From Delphinapterus leucas (Eukaryota; Chordata; Mammalia; Artiodactyla; Monodontidae): a DNA stretch of 64,000 nt. The position numbers and the translations under genes are program-made. Below are positions 1 to 10,304 of this stretch, piece by piece. The first letter of the stretch is position 1, and each line of letters starts with the position of its first letter. Location: positions 8,621,322-8,685,321 of the forward strand of contig NW_022098050.1 in NCBI RefSeq assembly GCF_002288925.2, in the 5' to 3' direction. A model generated the notes under the pieces. It made no database searches. It was not told where the DNA came from and saw only the letters and a program-made list of their open reading frames with translations.

Positions 1-560
1 TGATTTCTTTCCTTCTGCTAACTTTGGGGTTTTTTTTTTTGTTCTTCCTCTAATTGCTTTAGCTGTAAGGTTAGGTTGTTTATTTAAGATTTTCTTGTTT
101 CTTGAGGTAGGACCGTATTGCTATAAACTTCCCTCTTAGAACTGCTTTTGCTGCAACCCATAGGTTTTGGGTCGTCGTGTTTTCATTGTCATTTGTTTCT
201 AGGTATTTTTTGATTTCCTCTTTGAATTCTTCAGTGATCTCTTGGTTATTTAGTAGTGTATTGTTTCGCCTCCATGTGCTTGTATTTTTTACAGTTTTCT
301 TCCTGCAACTGGTATCTAGTCTCATAGCGTTGTGGTTGGAAAAGATACTTGATACAATTTCAATTTTCTTAAATTTACCAAGGCTTGTTTTGTGACCCAA
401 GATATGATCTATTCTGGAGAATGTTCCATGAGCACTTGAGAGGAAAGTGTATTTTTGGATGGAATGTCCTATAAATATGAATTAAGTCCATCTTGTTTAA
501 TGTGTCATTTAAAGCTTTTGTTTCCTTATTTATATTTTGAGATGTCCAAGCAATATTAGA
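1..560 (-). mobile_element. L1 LINE fragment, ORF2 endonuclease-to-linker region, antisense
   Basis: The minus strand encodes a decayed L1 ORF2 segment. An open stretch at 80-400 (106 codons) carries the typical linker text (NNQEITEEFKEEIKKYLET, then AKAVLRGKFIAIRSYLKKQE). The adjoining frame at 375-593 holds a DLIHIYRTFHPK motif from the end of the endonuclease domain. Frameshifts near 80 and 400 break the reading frame, so it is not functional. The element runs off the left edge of the window, with its more 3' L1 sequence lying outside. Confidence 0.9.
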
Positions 561-665
561 ATGCAAATATCTGGCCAGCAGTTGAATGGGCAAGTCTAAA
601 GTACATGATAATAAATTAGGTCAGCGGTACAGATTTAAGATACATGACATACAGAATAAATGTCA

Positions 666-1136
666 AAGATATATATATACACAATGGACTACTACTCGGC
701 CACAAAAAAGAATGAAATTTTGCCATTTGCAACAACATGGATGGACCTGGAGGGGATCATGCTTAGTGAAATAAGTCAGACAGAGAAAGACACAAACTAT
801 ATGCTTTACTTATATGTGGAATCTAAAAAATAAAACAGAAGAATAAATATAACAAAACAGAAACAGACTCACAGATACAGAGAAGAAACTAGTGGTTTCC
901 AGTGGGGAAGTGGGGCTAGGGAAGGGGGAGGGACAAGGTACAGGTAGGGAATTAAGAGGTACAAACCAGGTATAAAATAAATAAGATACAAGGATGTAAT
1001 GTACAGCACAAGCAATATAACCAATAGTTTATAATAACTTTAAACAGAGTATAATCTCTATAAAAATATTGAATCACTATGCTGTACACCTGAAACTAAT
1101 ATAATATTGTAAGTCAACTATACCTCAATTTAAGAA
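666..1136 (+). mobile_element. L1 3' end (ORF2 tail plus 3' UTR)
   Basis: The stretch begins in the ORF2 C-terminal tail (ACAATGGACTACTACTCGGC and the ATGGATGGACCTGG motif). It continues through a typical cetartiodactyl L1 3' UTR and ends in an A-rich tail near 1136. It is heavily 5' truncated and points opposite to the L1 piece at 1-560. About 100 bases between the two (561-665) are not recognisable as L1. Confidence 0.85.
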
Positions 1137-1387
1137 AAGAAACAATTGTGAGATTTTGATAATATTTGGCCAGGAAGCCAGGAGTGCCCAAATCCTGTTT
1201 ATGATAACTGTCCCTGGCTCCCACAAGTAGGACTCGGCTCCAGGAGCAGTGTCTGTGAGTAGGGGAATGCAGCAAGTCTGGTAGCTGGAGCTTCAGGCCC
1301 ACATCCGCAAGACAGAGGCTCTGGTAAGAGGGGCTACATGATGGCATCCAGCAAATATATAGATGCTCAGGGGGCAAAGGGCACAAC

Positions 1388-1475
1388 CCATCTTGGTTTG
1401 CCCCAGACTGCCCCCATATCCCGGGAAATCCCTCAATTCCAGGCAAACAGGATGATTGCTGTTCATTCTACCAGT
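1388..1475. mobile_element. Small palindromic MITE, copy A (family name uncertain)
   Basis: A degenerate palindrome: CATCTTGGTTTGCCCCAGAC on the left is answered by an inverted CCAGGCAAACAGGATG on the right, with a CCCGGG-like centre. The same sequence recurs at 21488-21585, which shows it is a dispersed repeat. It is non-coding. I recognise the type (old mammalian MER palindrome) but not the exact family. Confidence 0.5.
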
Positions 1476-1595
1476 TGGTGTCCTCACAGAATTCTAGACC
1501 CAGAAGGGATCTTGGTGACTAATTCAATTTTCTGTCTACCCGAAATTTAAGTAACAAAGGTTATTATTTGATTCAATTTGCTTTATATGTAAAAG

Positions 1596-1620
1596 TTGTG
1601 TGTGTGTGTGTGTGTGTGTA

Positions 1621-1663
<43 letters not shown>

Positions 1664-1695
1664 GATGTGAGAGAGAGAAGAGAGGGAGAGATTCA
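1596..1695. repeat. Compound microsatellite (TG)n(GA)n
   Basis: About 12 TG units (1596-1619) pass through TATGTG into about 18 GA units (1624-1660), followed by an interrupted GA-rich tail to about 1695. The two ORFs read through this region are low-complexity artefacts. Confidence 0.95.
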
Positions 1696-1711
1696 AAGTG
1701 GGGAAGGAAAT

Positions 1712-1775
1712 TGCTTTGTTCATCCAACAGTGATTTACTGAACACCTACAGCGTTCTAGGAACTGTGTTCAGTAA
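1712..1775 (-). mobile_element. L2 3'-end fragment, antisense
   Basis: TTCATCCAACAGTGATTTAC followed by TGAACACCTACAG and TTCTAGGAACTGTG matches the reverse complement of the L2 3' terminus (the 'attcaacaaatatttattgagcacc' block). It is short and old. Confidence 0.55.
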
Positions 1776-1971
1776 AGGTTTGGTGCAGTCTTCAGAAAGA
1801 AATAACTAGAATTTCCATAATATTTTTAATTTTAAACAATAAGAAATTAAATAGACTTTGATGATATTTAGTATGCTGGTTGAACTGGCATCCTCTCAGA
1901 GGTCACAGGAGACACACAGTAGGCACCTTATTCTGAGAAAAAGGAGGGAGCTTCAAAACACAATGGGGACC

Positions 1972-2212
1972 AAAAGCAGATGGGGGGATTGCCAGGGGCT
2001 GGGGAGAGGGTAGAATGGGGAGTGACTGTTTTAAAGTACAAAATTTCTTTTTGAGGTGATGAAAACATTCTGGAATTAGATAGTGTTGATGGTTGTACAA
2101 CAATGTAAATATGCCCAAAATCACTGAATTCTACATTTTTAAATGATTAAAATGGTAAATTTTATGTTATGTGAATTTTATCTCGATTAAAAGAAAAAAA
2201 ATTAAATACAAT
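1972..2212 (+). mobile_element. Old L1M 3' UTR end
   Basis: The order of motifs is characteristic of L1M 3' ends: a purine-rich block (GGGGCTGGGGAGAGGG), GATGAAAACATTCTGGA, GATGGTTGTACAACAATGTA, a CACTGAATTCTACA block, AAAATGGTAAATTTTATGTT, and a terminal A-rich tail at about 2207. It is non-coding. Confidence 0.8.
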
Positions 2213-3185
2213 GGGATGGCCAAGGCATCCTTACAAGTTCACTTGCCACCTGCCTTGTGAGGGATTGAAGTTTGAATGCTCATGTAGGTAGATTTATGGT
2301 TTATGGATTATATTATCTTAAATACCAGAATCTGTATAAAACTTCCTGGTGGGATGGGTAATAATCATCTTCCGCTTGCACCATACGGGGAAGGTCTTGT
2401 CGGAAAGAAATTTTAAAAGTAGTGAAACTTAAAGATGACTACTGCATTTTTTTTTTTTACTCTAAATAAGGGTTCCAAATTTTCTAACCTTTACTAGGAT
2501 GTCAAGTGATCCTAACTTTTGTTATTTAGCATAAACTAAAGAAAGCACACGATCTATCCCTTTGAGATTAAAAAATTGAAATTTTTTAAATGAATGAGAA
2601 ATTAACTACTTTTTGAAAGAAATCTACGCTATGGAGAGAGCATAGATATTTGGAAGATTGCTTCATTGTGTTATTTTTGTTGCAGAAAACAATGTGTATG
2701 GGTGACACTTATAAAAACTTTCATATCTTCACGCATTAAAAAAATAGAAATGAAATTTTCAATCCTGTTTACCTATCTTCCAAATGAGGATATCTTCCAA
2801 ATGTTGCATCTTCTACTTCTTTTATTAGAACAATGTGACATTAAAAGATAGAAATTCACTAGTCAATTTTCAACAAAAATCTTTGCAGAGTTGGTATATG
2901 GCTTGAAAAAAAGATTGTTGCAATTAGTCAGTGCAGCCAATGATCCACTTCTTCCTTTTGAATTTACATCTTTGTCAATGTCTTTTCCAGTCATGTCAAG
3001 CCATTACAACCAAGTTTCATCAAAATAAATGAAACTTAGAACCAGACATTCAAATCACATTTTTACAAAGTGTTAAACTGAGATTTTGCAAAAGTACAAA
3101 GCATATTCAATCACATTGCTTTCACTTACAAAGGAATTTTAGTAAGATCAAAAAGACGTTTTGCTCCTCTAGTTAATAATAATAA
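2213..3185. other. Unassigned AT-rich sequence
   Basis: About 970 bases with no recognisable repeat or gene. A 61-codon opening at 2666-2851 has no recognisable domain. The sequence is AT-rich with scattered A/T runs (T10 near 2448). Parts could be a decayed DNA transposon, but I cannot support that. Confidence 0.6.
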
Positions 3186-3194
3186 TAAAAATTT

Positions 3195-3790
3195 TTTTAA
3201 CCAAGCGGGATTTATTCCAGGTATGCGAGACTAGGTCAATGTTCAAAAATCAATTAATGTAATCCGTCACATCAATAGGCTAAAGGAGAAAAATCGCATG
3301 ATCATATCAATAGATGCAGAAAAAGCATTTGACAAAACCCAACATCCGTTCATAATTAAAAACTCTCGGTGAACTAGGAATAGGGGGAAACTTCCTCAAC
3401 TTGATAAAATCAGAACATTTACAAAAATCCTACAGCTAATATCATACTTAATGGTGAGAAACTTGAAGCTTTCCAACTAAGATCAGGAACAAGGCAAGGA
3501 TGTCCCCTCTTACCACTCCTCTTCAACACTGTACTGGAAGTCCTAACTAATGCAATAAGAAAAGAAAAGTAAGTAAAATGTATACCGATTGGGATAGAAG
3601 AAATAAAACTGTCTTTGTTCATAGAAAACATGACTGTCTATGTAGAAAATCTGAAAGCATAAACAAACAAAAAAACTCCTGGAACTAATAAGTGATTTTA
3701 GCAAGGTTGCAGAATACAAGGTTACTATACAAAAATTAATCACCTTCCTAAATGCCAGCAGTGAACAAGTGGAATTTGAAATTAAAATAA
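3195..3790 (+). mobile_element. L1 ORF2 reverse-transcriptase fragment, inactivated
   Basis: The plus strand carries the RT core in broken frames: a GFIPG-like start, [10 protein letters not shown], then [21 protein letters not shown]. At the catalytic FADD position the sequence reads LFIENM, so the metal-binding aspartates are lost. Stops and frameshifts occur throughout. The fragment lacks both L1 ends and has no visible A-tail. Confidence 0.88.
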
Positions 3791-4000
3791 AGTTTATTAA
3801 AAAAAATAGAATGACTACAGTCTATAGCAGTGGTCTATATAATGTTTTACATGCATCGCGTCAGTAAAATATTTAGCATATGCTTCCTCAGTGAATGCCC
3901 ATTTATATTTTATAAATTTTGTAAGTAGTGACTATGATTATACTAACACATTGTGCACACTATAACAAACTGAAAATAGACATTCAAAAATTATTTTTAG

Positions 4001-4198
4001 GGGGCTTCCCTGGTGGCGCAGTGGTTGAGAGTCCGCCTGCCGATGCAGGGGACGCGGGTTCGTGCCCCGGTCCGGGAAGATCCCACATGCCGCGGAGCGG
4101 CTGGGCCCGTGAGCCATGGCCGCTGAGCCTGCGCGTCTGGAGCCTGTGCTCCGCAACGGGAGAGGCCATAACAGTGAGAGGCCCGCGTACTGCAAAAA
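4001..4198 (+). mobile_element. CHR-type tRNA-derived SINE (cetacean-type)
   Basis: Full-length-looking SINE starting GGGGCTTCCCTGGTGGCGCA. The internal Pol III promoter is visible: A box around TGGCGCAGTGG (4013-4023) and B box GGTTCGTGCC (4057-4066). A tRNA-unrelated GC-rich body and a short A-rich/TA tail follow. Near-identity with the copies at 25208 and 41777 indicates a recent family. Target-site duplication is unclear because the flanks are AT-rich. Confidence 0.95.
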
Positions 4199-4339
4199 AT
4201 ATATATATATTTTTTATAATAATTGTTTATGTTTATTTCATCCTTTCAGAACTTCTTAGTGTATATTTTACAGTATATATAATAAAATAATCATGAATAT
4301 AATTTATAAATAAACAAATATGCATACATTAGGGGTGGA

Positions 4340-4800
4340 CTCAGAATTTTTTTATTAAAAGGGATTCAAGTTCCACCAGAAACAGAGCTAAGACAAAACC
4401 TTGGCGCAGGGATTTCATCTGGTAGGTGATCCTGGAAGCAAGAGTGAAGGAACAGGGAACATGAGACAGGGAAGCTGGCAAAGCCAATACATGGTTGAGC
4501 TGGTTACCTCTGTGGGCAACTGAAGCTCAGTCCTACTAGGAACCCCCTGAAGAACTACCAAGTGTACCTTGGAATTGGAAGTGTTCCTTCAAAGATGGGA
4601 AGCTGGAGCATTTATCTGCTGACTCCCATCTCTCACTGATGAAAGGTCCCTCCCACTCACTAGTGTTAACTCCACCCACACATGCTTCCATTAAACTCCA
4701 GCCCACTGCCCTGTGTGGGCTGAATGAGTTCCTGAAAGCAGACAGAAGTGACTAACACTTGGGGTGGGACTCTAAATGTGTATGGAAGCTGTCCACCACA
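4340..4800 (+). repeat. Unclassified dispersed repeat shared with 39040-39390
   Basis: This stretch and 39040-39390 share an ordered set of blocks in the same orientation: a CAGAAGCAAA/CAGAAACAGA start, GACAAGGATT-like, GAC-AGGGA, CTGTGGGCAACTG, and a closing 'GCATTTATC...CCAACTCCC'-type block. It is therefore a dispersed repeat, probably a common mammalian element. I do not recall its name with confidence, and no coding potential is visible. Confidence 0.55.
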
Positions 4801-5029
4801 AGCGATGTGGTGTGGAACACCAAAAGCATTTGCTACAAGGACTATATTAAAACAAAAGTTTGGAGAATCCCTAGTTTGTTGAAATGAAGATAGGATCCCC
4901 CTTCACCCTGTAAAGGAAGCACATCCACGCAAACGTCAATGACATTATTACACTAATTATTATTGCTGTTTACACATATATTTCTTTCCACTGTCCTGAA
5001 AGGGGTTCCATGAGGTTCTGACATCAGAC

Positions 5030-5225
5030 TGAACTCGGTGAATATCTCTGATCCTTTTCTTACTGGCTATGTGACTCTGAGAAAGTTACTTTCTTTTTCT
5101 CAGTCTCAGTTTCACCAGCTGTACACTAGAGATAATAATGCCTACCTCAAGGTTTAAAGTTAGGATTAAAAGCAGATATATGTGTAAAGTGCCTGGCACA
5201 AAGACACCACCAATAAATAAGATTT
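5030..5225 (+). mobile_element. MIR SINE
   Basis: Recognisable MIR core and tail: GGCTATGTGACTCTGAGAAA, a TCTCAGTTTC block, TACACTAGAGATAATAATG, CCTACCTCAAGG, AAGTGCCTGGCACAAAG and a terminal AATAAATAA. The 5' tRNA part is missing or very degraded. Confidence 0.85.
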
Positions 5226-5275
5226 GTGGTTTTCTTTTTTCATTCTTTGCCTCTCCCATACCCCGACGCAGTAGT

Positions 5276-5470
5276 CATATAGCTTGGGGGTTAACAGTAT
5301 AAATCTTAAGACACAAACACTTCAGAGCCAGGCTCGGTCAAGTACCAATTTCAGAAACTTGAACAAGATCTTTCAAGTCTTGTTGAATCTCTTTCTAGCT
5401 AATTAATCCACCTCTTTATCTAAGCATATATAGAATATTGAACATAATTTAAATAGGGTACCTATCACTG
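5276..5470 (+). mobile_element. Degraded MIR-like SINE
   Basis: TAGCTTGGGGGTTAACAGTA, a TTCAGAGCCAGGCT block and GGGTACCTATC follow the MIR order just downstream of another MIR, but identity is low. A chance match cannot be excluded. Confidence 0.5.
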
Positions 5471-5544
5471 TACTTCACACTTGCATCATGCATCTATTTC
5501 TTGATTTTATTTTCTCTCTTGAGATTGAGGATCTCACAGTGTCT

Positions 5545-6290
5545 TGGATTATCTTTTCTTAAATTATGGGAAAGTTTAAATGGATACAAAAGAAAGAGAA
5601 TAGTATAATGAGCCCCTATTACCCAACTTCAACAACTACTGCTTTTCTTTCATCTATAGCCTCACTCACTTCTTCCTCTCCCATATTATTTTGCAACAAA
5701 TCACAAACATAAGATCACCTTATCCAAAAAGATTTCAATATGCATCTCCAAATGATAAGGACTCTTTAAAAAAACATAAAGACAATACTATTATCACACC
5801 TTAAAAAATTAATAATTCCTTAAGATTATCAAACACCCAGTCAGGGCTCAAATTTCCATTTATCTCATATATCTTTTTTAAGCATTTATTTGTTTGAACT
5901 AGTATCTAAATAAAGTCATCACATTGTGATGGAATAATCTGCCTTTTAAATATCTTTAATTCTGTAGATACCCCTTGTATCTCTTTTTTTCTTTCAATTT
6001 GTGAAGACACTGGATTGTTTGTCCTGTAGACTCCCTAAAGTTTAGATTTTGTGGATTGCATCTTCATGGTGTCAATTAATAGGTTTTCTGTCTTTGTATT
6101 TCCTGTACATTGGTCGCAGGATCTAGAGATTTGATCAGATTCAGGTTTGCTCTTTTTGAGAAGAATGCTTCATAAATGGCAGTGTGTCCTTCCATCAGGA
6201 AGTACATAATATATGATTGTCTCTTTGTGATGTTACCCGCCATTGATGATCAATGCCTAGATCCATTAATTTCCTAGGGGTGGCACACTG
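5545..6290 (-). mobile_element. Ancient L1M/HAL1-group non-coding segment, antisense
   Basis: Runs through blocks that recur genome-wide in old antisense L1: ATGGATACAAAAG, AATAGTATAATGAGCCCC, ATTTTGCAACAAATCACA, GATAAGGACTC, the CAGTCAGGGCTCAAATTTCC block, TTGTCCTGTAGACTCC and TTGATCAGATTCAGG. Related sequence appears at 44785-45395. The exact subfamily is uncertain. Confidence 0.6.
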
Positions 6291-6480
6291 ACACTCTAGG
6301 TCCTTAATAAAGATGTTAGATAAGGACTCATCTGAAAGTGACCCCCAGCAGCTCTGTTAGATGTCTCTTTCATAAATTGGAAAGCCGTGGAAGGGTGAAC
6401 TTAAGCAGGATACTTTGCATTATCCCAACATCCCTTTGTTCATGATGTTTCAATCTGCTTGAATTCGTTTGAAGTCCAGA
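6291..6480 (-). mobile_element. CR1/L3-like LINE fragment, antisense
   Basis: On the minus strand 6293-6328 reads SLSNIFIKDLE, matching the conserved LFNIFINDLE block of CR1/L3 reverse transcriptases. The following AGTGACCCCCAGCAGCTCTG corresponds to the usual antisense L3 text. It is a short, decayed fragment facing an oppositely oriented copy at 6726. Confidence 0.5.
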
Positions 6481-6721
6481 TTCAAATCAAATTTAGCGTG
6501 TTGCCTACAAACATCTCCTTAGGCTCTGGAACAAACTCATCAATCATTAAATACCAAACATGTGACATGCTCCACACTCTCTGAATGTACCATTTCTGTA
6601 AGTTACTGAAAGGGAATAGTTCATTGTGATAACATAAAGTGTCCTTTTTCACCATTCTGGGGCTTTCTAACTGAGCCAGCTGTGGCAGTGGGGCGGTGGG
6701 GGGAGGGGGGTTCTGCTATCA

Positions 6722-6770
6722 GCTAAGTCCTTATTTAACATCTTTACTAATGACCTAGAGTACATCAAAC
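6722..6770 (+). mobile_element. CR1/L3-like RT motif, sense, forming an inverted pair
   Basis: The plus strand encodes SLFNIFTNDLE here. The 36 bases at 6726-6761 are the reverse complement of 6293-6328 with only three mismatches, about 400 bases away. Extension of L3 similarity to the right is not convincing, so it is a very small remnant or one arm of an inverted duplication. Confidence 0.45.
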
Positions 6771-7385
6771 TACCCATGAGTGAGTGACCACTGACCTGGA
6801 AATAAGGACAGGTCACACCTGAAATGGAGAGGAAAATAGCAATGTGTTGTGACGTCGTGTATGAACAAGTCCTTTGTATAATGGTCCGGGGAATGGGCCA
6901 GACCTGTTTCTTCACTCCGGGATATGTAGGAAAGCAACTGGTCTGCCACCTGGGAGGAGATCTGGACTGAAAAAGGTGTGTGAGAATGATAAAAATAAAT
7001 GCCTGTGCAAATCTTACATAACAAAAACTGAAGAGGAATGGCCCCAGAAATTACAGAACAACACATGTCATTTCTGTTTTTTGGAAAATACAGGAATAAC
7101 TGAAGCAAGATAAAGTGTTAAGTTCTAAGCATAAAATGGATTCAGGAAAGTAATCTTCATAGCTTTGTAAGGAATTAACTCAACAGAATTTCCCATCTTA
7201 AATCACTGCATAGACAATATGCGTACTTGCTCTTGACGTTAAAGAGCCTTTGATTTTGTTTGGAACAACAGATTCACTAGCAAACTAGAAAAATCCATGC
7301 AGTCCAAACCACACAGTTTTGGGGAAGGGCAGAAGTTCATACCCAGAGACTCATTATGAATGGAGCGGTCACCAAACAGCAATCT
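6771..7385. other. Unassigned sequence
   Basis: No recognisable repeat. ORFs of 79 and 112 codons on opposite strands overlap here, and neither shows a known domain. The right part (7140-7330) is AT-rich. Nothing supports a gene. Confidence 0.6.
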
Positions 7386-7389
7386 CTTG

Positions 7390-7600
7390 GCTATGCCAAG
7401 CGCTTTACAAACTCCAATAATCCTGACAACTTTGGGAGGTTGCTATTATTATCTCTACTTTATTGACGAGGAAATTGAGGCTCAAAGAGGCTAAGTGGCT
7501 TGTCCAAGGTCCCTCAGCCAGTAAGTGGCAGAGCCTGCTTTTAAACCCTAGGTCTGTCCGTCCAAGCCTCATACTACTCTGCCTCATGACATTTTGGAAA
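7390..7600 (-). mobile_element. MIR SINE, antisense
   Basis: A clear reverse-complement MIR: GCCAAGCGCTTTACAAACTC, ATTATTATCTCTAC, GAGGAAATTGAGGCTCAAAG, GGCTTGTCCAAGGTCC and GTAAGTGGCAGAGCC follow in order, ending in the decayed tRNA-like head. Confidence 0.9.
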
Positions 7601-8790
7601 CAGCACAAGGACATGACATTTAGAGAGCGTCTTCATCTAAATTGCCCATCAAGGGCCACCACTTAGCTTGCCCAAAGATCAACAAATAAACACAGTGCTC
7701 TTAACAGCTATACTCTACCACCAACGGGAAGGTAGTATGAGACCTCACACTTGAACGATGACCCTGTAGGTCAGTCTTAAGTCCATTACAAAAGTGACCT
7801 GGGGGACAGAACAAGTCTGATCAACATGTTTACACATAATGGCATTCTGGACATGGGGAATCCCAGGGAAGAAGCTGCCCTGGAATCTAGGGACTACAGT
7901 ATTTAAAACCCCTAGTAAAACTCAGGAAACAGCTATAAAGCAAGAGGAAAGAGATCAGTAAAGGTAATCGCTAGGATTCAATACAATAAAATTCAACAGC
8001 CATGCCCATATATGACTAAAATACCTGCAGACTTAATTCCTAAATATGTTAGCTAAGTAGCTCTATTATTTAACAAAGATCCAAGAGAGACATATAAGCA
8101 GGAATATTGCATACAGGGGCTAAAAGAATTTTGTCACTGTAGGGTATCCCCTTCTGATTTCCACCATTTGAAAATTCAGAAAGTCTGCATGAAAAGTTGT
8201 AGAGATGATTGAACAGTCCTACTATAAAATCTACAAAAGAAAGTGAAAGAAACTAGGAGTTTTACAATAGCCAAAAAAGAAAAATAGGAATAATTTAATC
8301 ATGGGCTCTAAGGAAATTACAGATTTAATCTTGCTGGAGATATTCAACTGTAGCAAACTGAAAAAATTTGCTAGGCATGATCTTAATATGAATCCATTGT
8401 AATGAAATAATTAGCTCTATCAGGGAAGTTTTTCTTCTACTCAACCCAAATTCCAGATTTTCTTATTCCTTTCTTTCCCTGGAATGGTGTGAGAAAGCAA
8501 CTTTTGTGTAGCTAATTCTTTAATAATTATTTTAATATAATCTGGCCTTTCCATTTTAAATGTTCAAAGAAAAACCTGAAACTAACTAATTGGCTAGGCC
8601 ATCTTGGGGGAGAGTTCTGTAGGAACTAAAAGTAATAAAATGTGGGTATTTCTATTCATAAAAGAAAGGCCCAAGAGTAAAATCAATCACACAGCACCAG
8701 CATTGTAGTCAAATTGTTCTTTCCAGATGGGTGATTGGTTCTAATTTATCCTTTTGGCTTAAGTTTCACTTTGAAGCAACCCAGAGTGAA
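7601..8790. other. Unassigned low-repeat sequence
   Basis: About 1.2 kb without a repeat or ORF I can assign. It is AT-rich, and 8500-8790 contains TAAT-type homeodomain-like words. It could hold conserved non-coding DNA, but this cannot be judged from one genome. Confidence 0.55.
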
Positions 8791-8993
8791 GAAGTGCAAC
8801 AGTTTAGTTTTATAAAGAACTTTACAGTTTATAAATCATTTTTGCATTCTTTTCCCATTTGATCAGCCAGCAAACTCTGTGAGAGAGATGGTGTGGGAAT
8901 TTTGGTTCTCTTCTGGCAGAGAAAGGCCCTCTCGTCTCAGAAACTGTTGGCAAAATGGTTGGGATAGAACTAATAAGACATTCAATTGTCCCC

Positions 8994-9497
8994 TGCATTA
9001 GGATTCTCCAGAGAAGCAGAACCAATAGGAAATAGGAGATATATCTATACCTATACCTATACCTATTGATATAGAGATAAAAGGAGATTTATTTTAAAGG
9101 ATTGGTTCATTAGATTATGGAGGCTGAGAAGTCCCAAGATCTACAGTTGGTAAGCTGGAGGCCCATGAGGGCTGATGGCATAAGTTCCTGCCCAGGTCTG
9201 AAGGCCTGACAGACAGCCAATGGTATAATCCCAATTTGAGGGCAAGAAGACTGATGTCTGAACTCAGACAGAAGAGGTGAATACTCCCTTCCTCCACCTT
9301 TTTGTTTTTTTCGGACCCTCAACAGATTGGGTGAGGCCCACCCACAATGGGGAGGGCAATCCGCTTTACTCAGTCTACAGATTCAAATGTTGGTCTCTAC
9401 CAGGAACACCCTCACAGACATACTCAGAAATCATGTTTAGCCAAATATCTGAGTACCCTACGGCCCAGTCAAGTTGGCATATAACATTAATCATCAC
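8994..9497 (-). mobile_element. Solo LTR, MLT2-like (ERVL), antisense, with target-site duplication
   Basis: Read on the minus strand it starts TGATGATTAAT and ends at GGTTCTGC, TTCTCTGGAG, AATCCTAATGCA, with TGGGTGGGCC, AAGCGGATTGCCCTCCCC and CTTCTCAGCCTCCATAAT blocks typical of MLT2. An AATAAA-like signal sits in the 3' part. GTCCCC flanks both sides (8988-8993 and 9498-9503). A small (TATACC)n expansion lies at 9048-9068. No internal ERV genes remain. Confidence 0.8.
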
Positions 9498-9729
9498 GTC
9501 CCCTAATCTCATCTCAAGGAGGTAGTTTCCACCTCTGAGGGGCTCCACATTTGCTCTACCCTGCTGGCCACCTCAAGACATTTCCTCCCAAGGAGGCCTG
9601 GATGAAATCCCCTCTGAAGATCTCATGCAATGCTGGACACCAGAAACCTATCCATGTGAAAACAGAGACCCATTAACAAAAGTCAGGACAGGGTAGCCAT
9701 CAGTGAGAATTAAAGAGACTCTCCAAATG

Positions 9730-10285
9730 CAGAGATTCTACTACCAGCTCTGACCCTTCTCATATGACCAGGGCAAGTTCGCTAATCTCTCCAATCTTCC
9801 GTTTACTCACAGGTAGCATGGGGATTAAAATATCTCACCAGGAACTGCTAATAAACACAATAACAGCCTCCCACAGACCTCATGTGGAGTGAAAAAAGAC
9901 AGACACAAAACAATAACACACTGCATAATTCCATTTATATGAACTCTCAGAAGAGCCAAAATGAACCTATGGGGATAGAAGTCAGAATAGTACTAGCCTC
10001 TGGAGTGGAGAGAATTGACTGAAAAGGAGCAGAAGAGAACCCACTGTGGTGATGAAAATGGCCTGCATCTTGACTGTGGTGCGGGCTACACAGGTGTATA
10101 TGTGCATCAAAATTCATTTACCTGGATGCTTAAAACCTATGCATTTTACTATATAGTATATTTCAATAAAATTTCCAAAAAATGCATATCTCGTTGGGCT
10201 GTTGTGAGGGATGAATGAGATAATATAAGAAAAATATCTTCTGGTGGAGTACTTAAACACACATCAAGAAATGATGGCTAAAACA
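9730..10285 (+). mobile_element. MIR SINE split by a later L1 insertion
   Basis: The left half (9730-9836) has the MIR core ending GGGGATTAAAATATCTC. The right half (10186-10285) resumes with GGGCTGTTGTGAGGGATGAA, AATGAGATAATATA and a MIR tail. Joining the halves restores the usual MIR order. The interruption is the L1 3' end at 9837-10185. Confidence 0.85.
9837..10185 (+). mobile_element. Old L1M 3' end inserted in a MIR
   Basis: L1M 3' UTR blocks: ATTCCATTTATATGAACTCT, GGGGATAGAAGTCAGAA, GGTGATGAAAATG, the ACACAGGTGTATA block, and TTTCAATAAAATTTCC before an A-rich end. ATATCTC flanks it on both sides (9830-9836 and 10186-10192) as a target-site duplication in the MIR. Confidence 0.85.
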
Positions 10286-10304
10286 TCTTTCTTAAAAGTA
10301 ACCA

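Noticed and set aside
1114..1550. Overlapping ORFs of 64-110 codons on both strands
   Set aside because: They cover an L1 tail and a palindromic MITE, and none has a recognisable domain.
6683..6712. G-rich tract as a G-quadruplex
   Set aside because: Only three usable G-tracts within loop limits; it does not meet the canonical rule.
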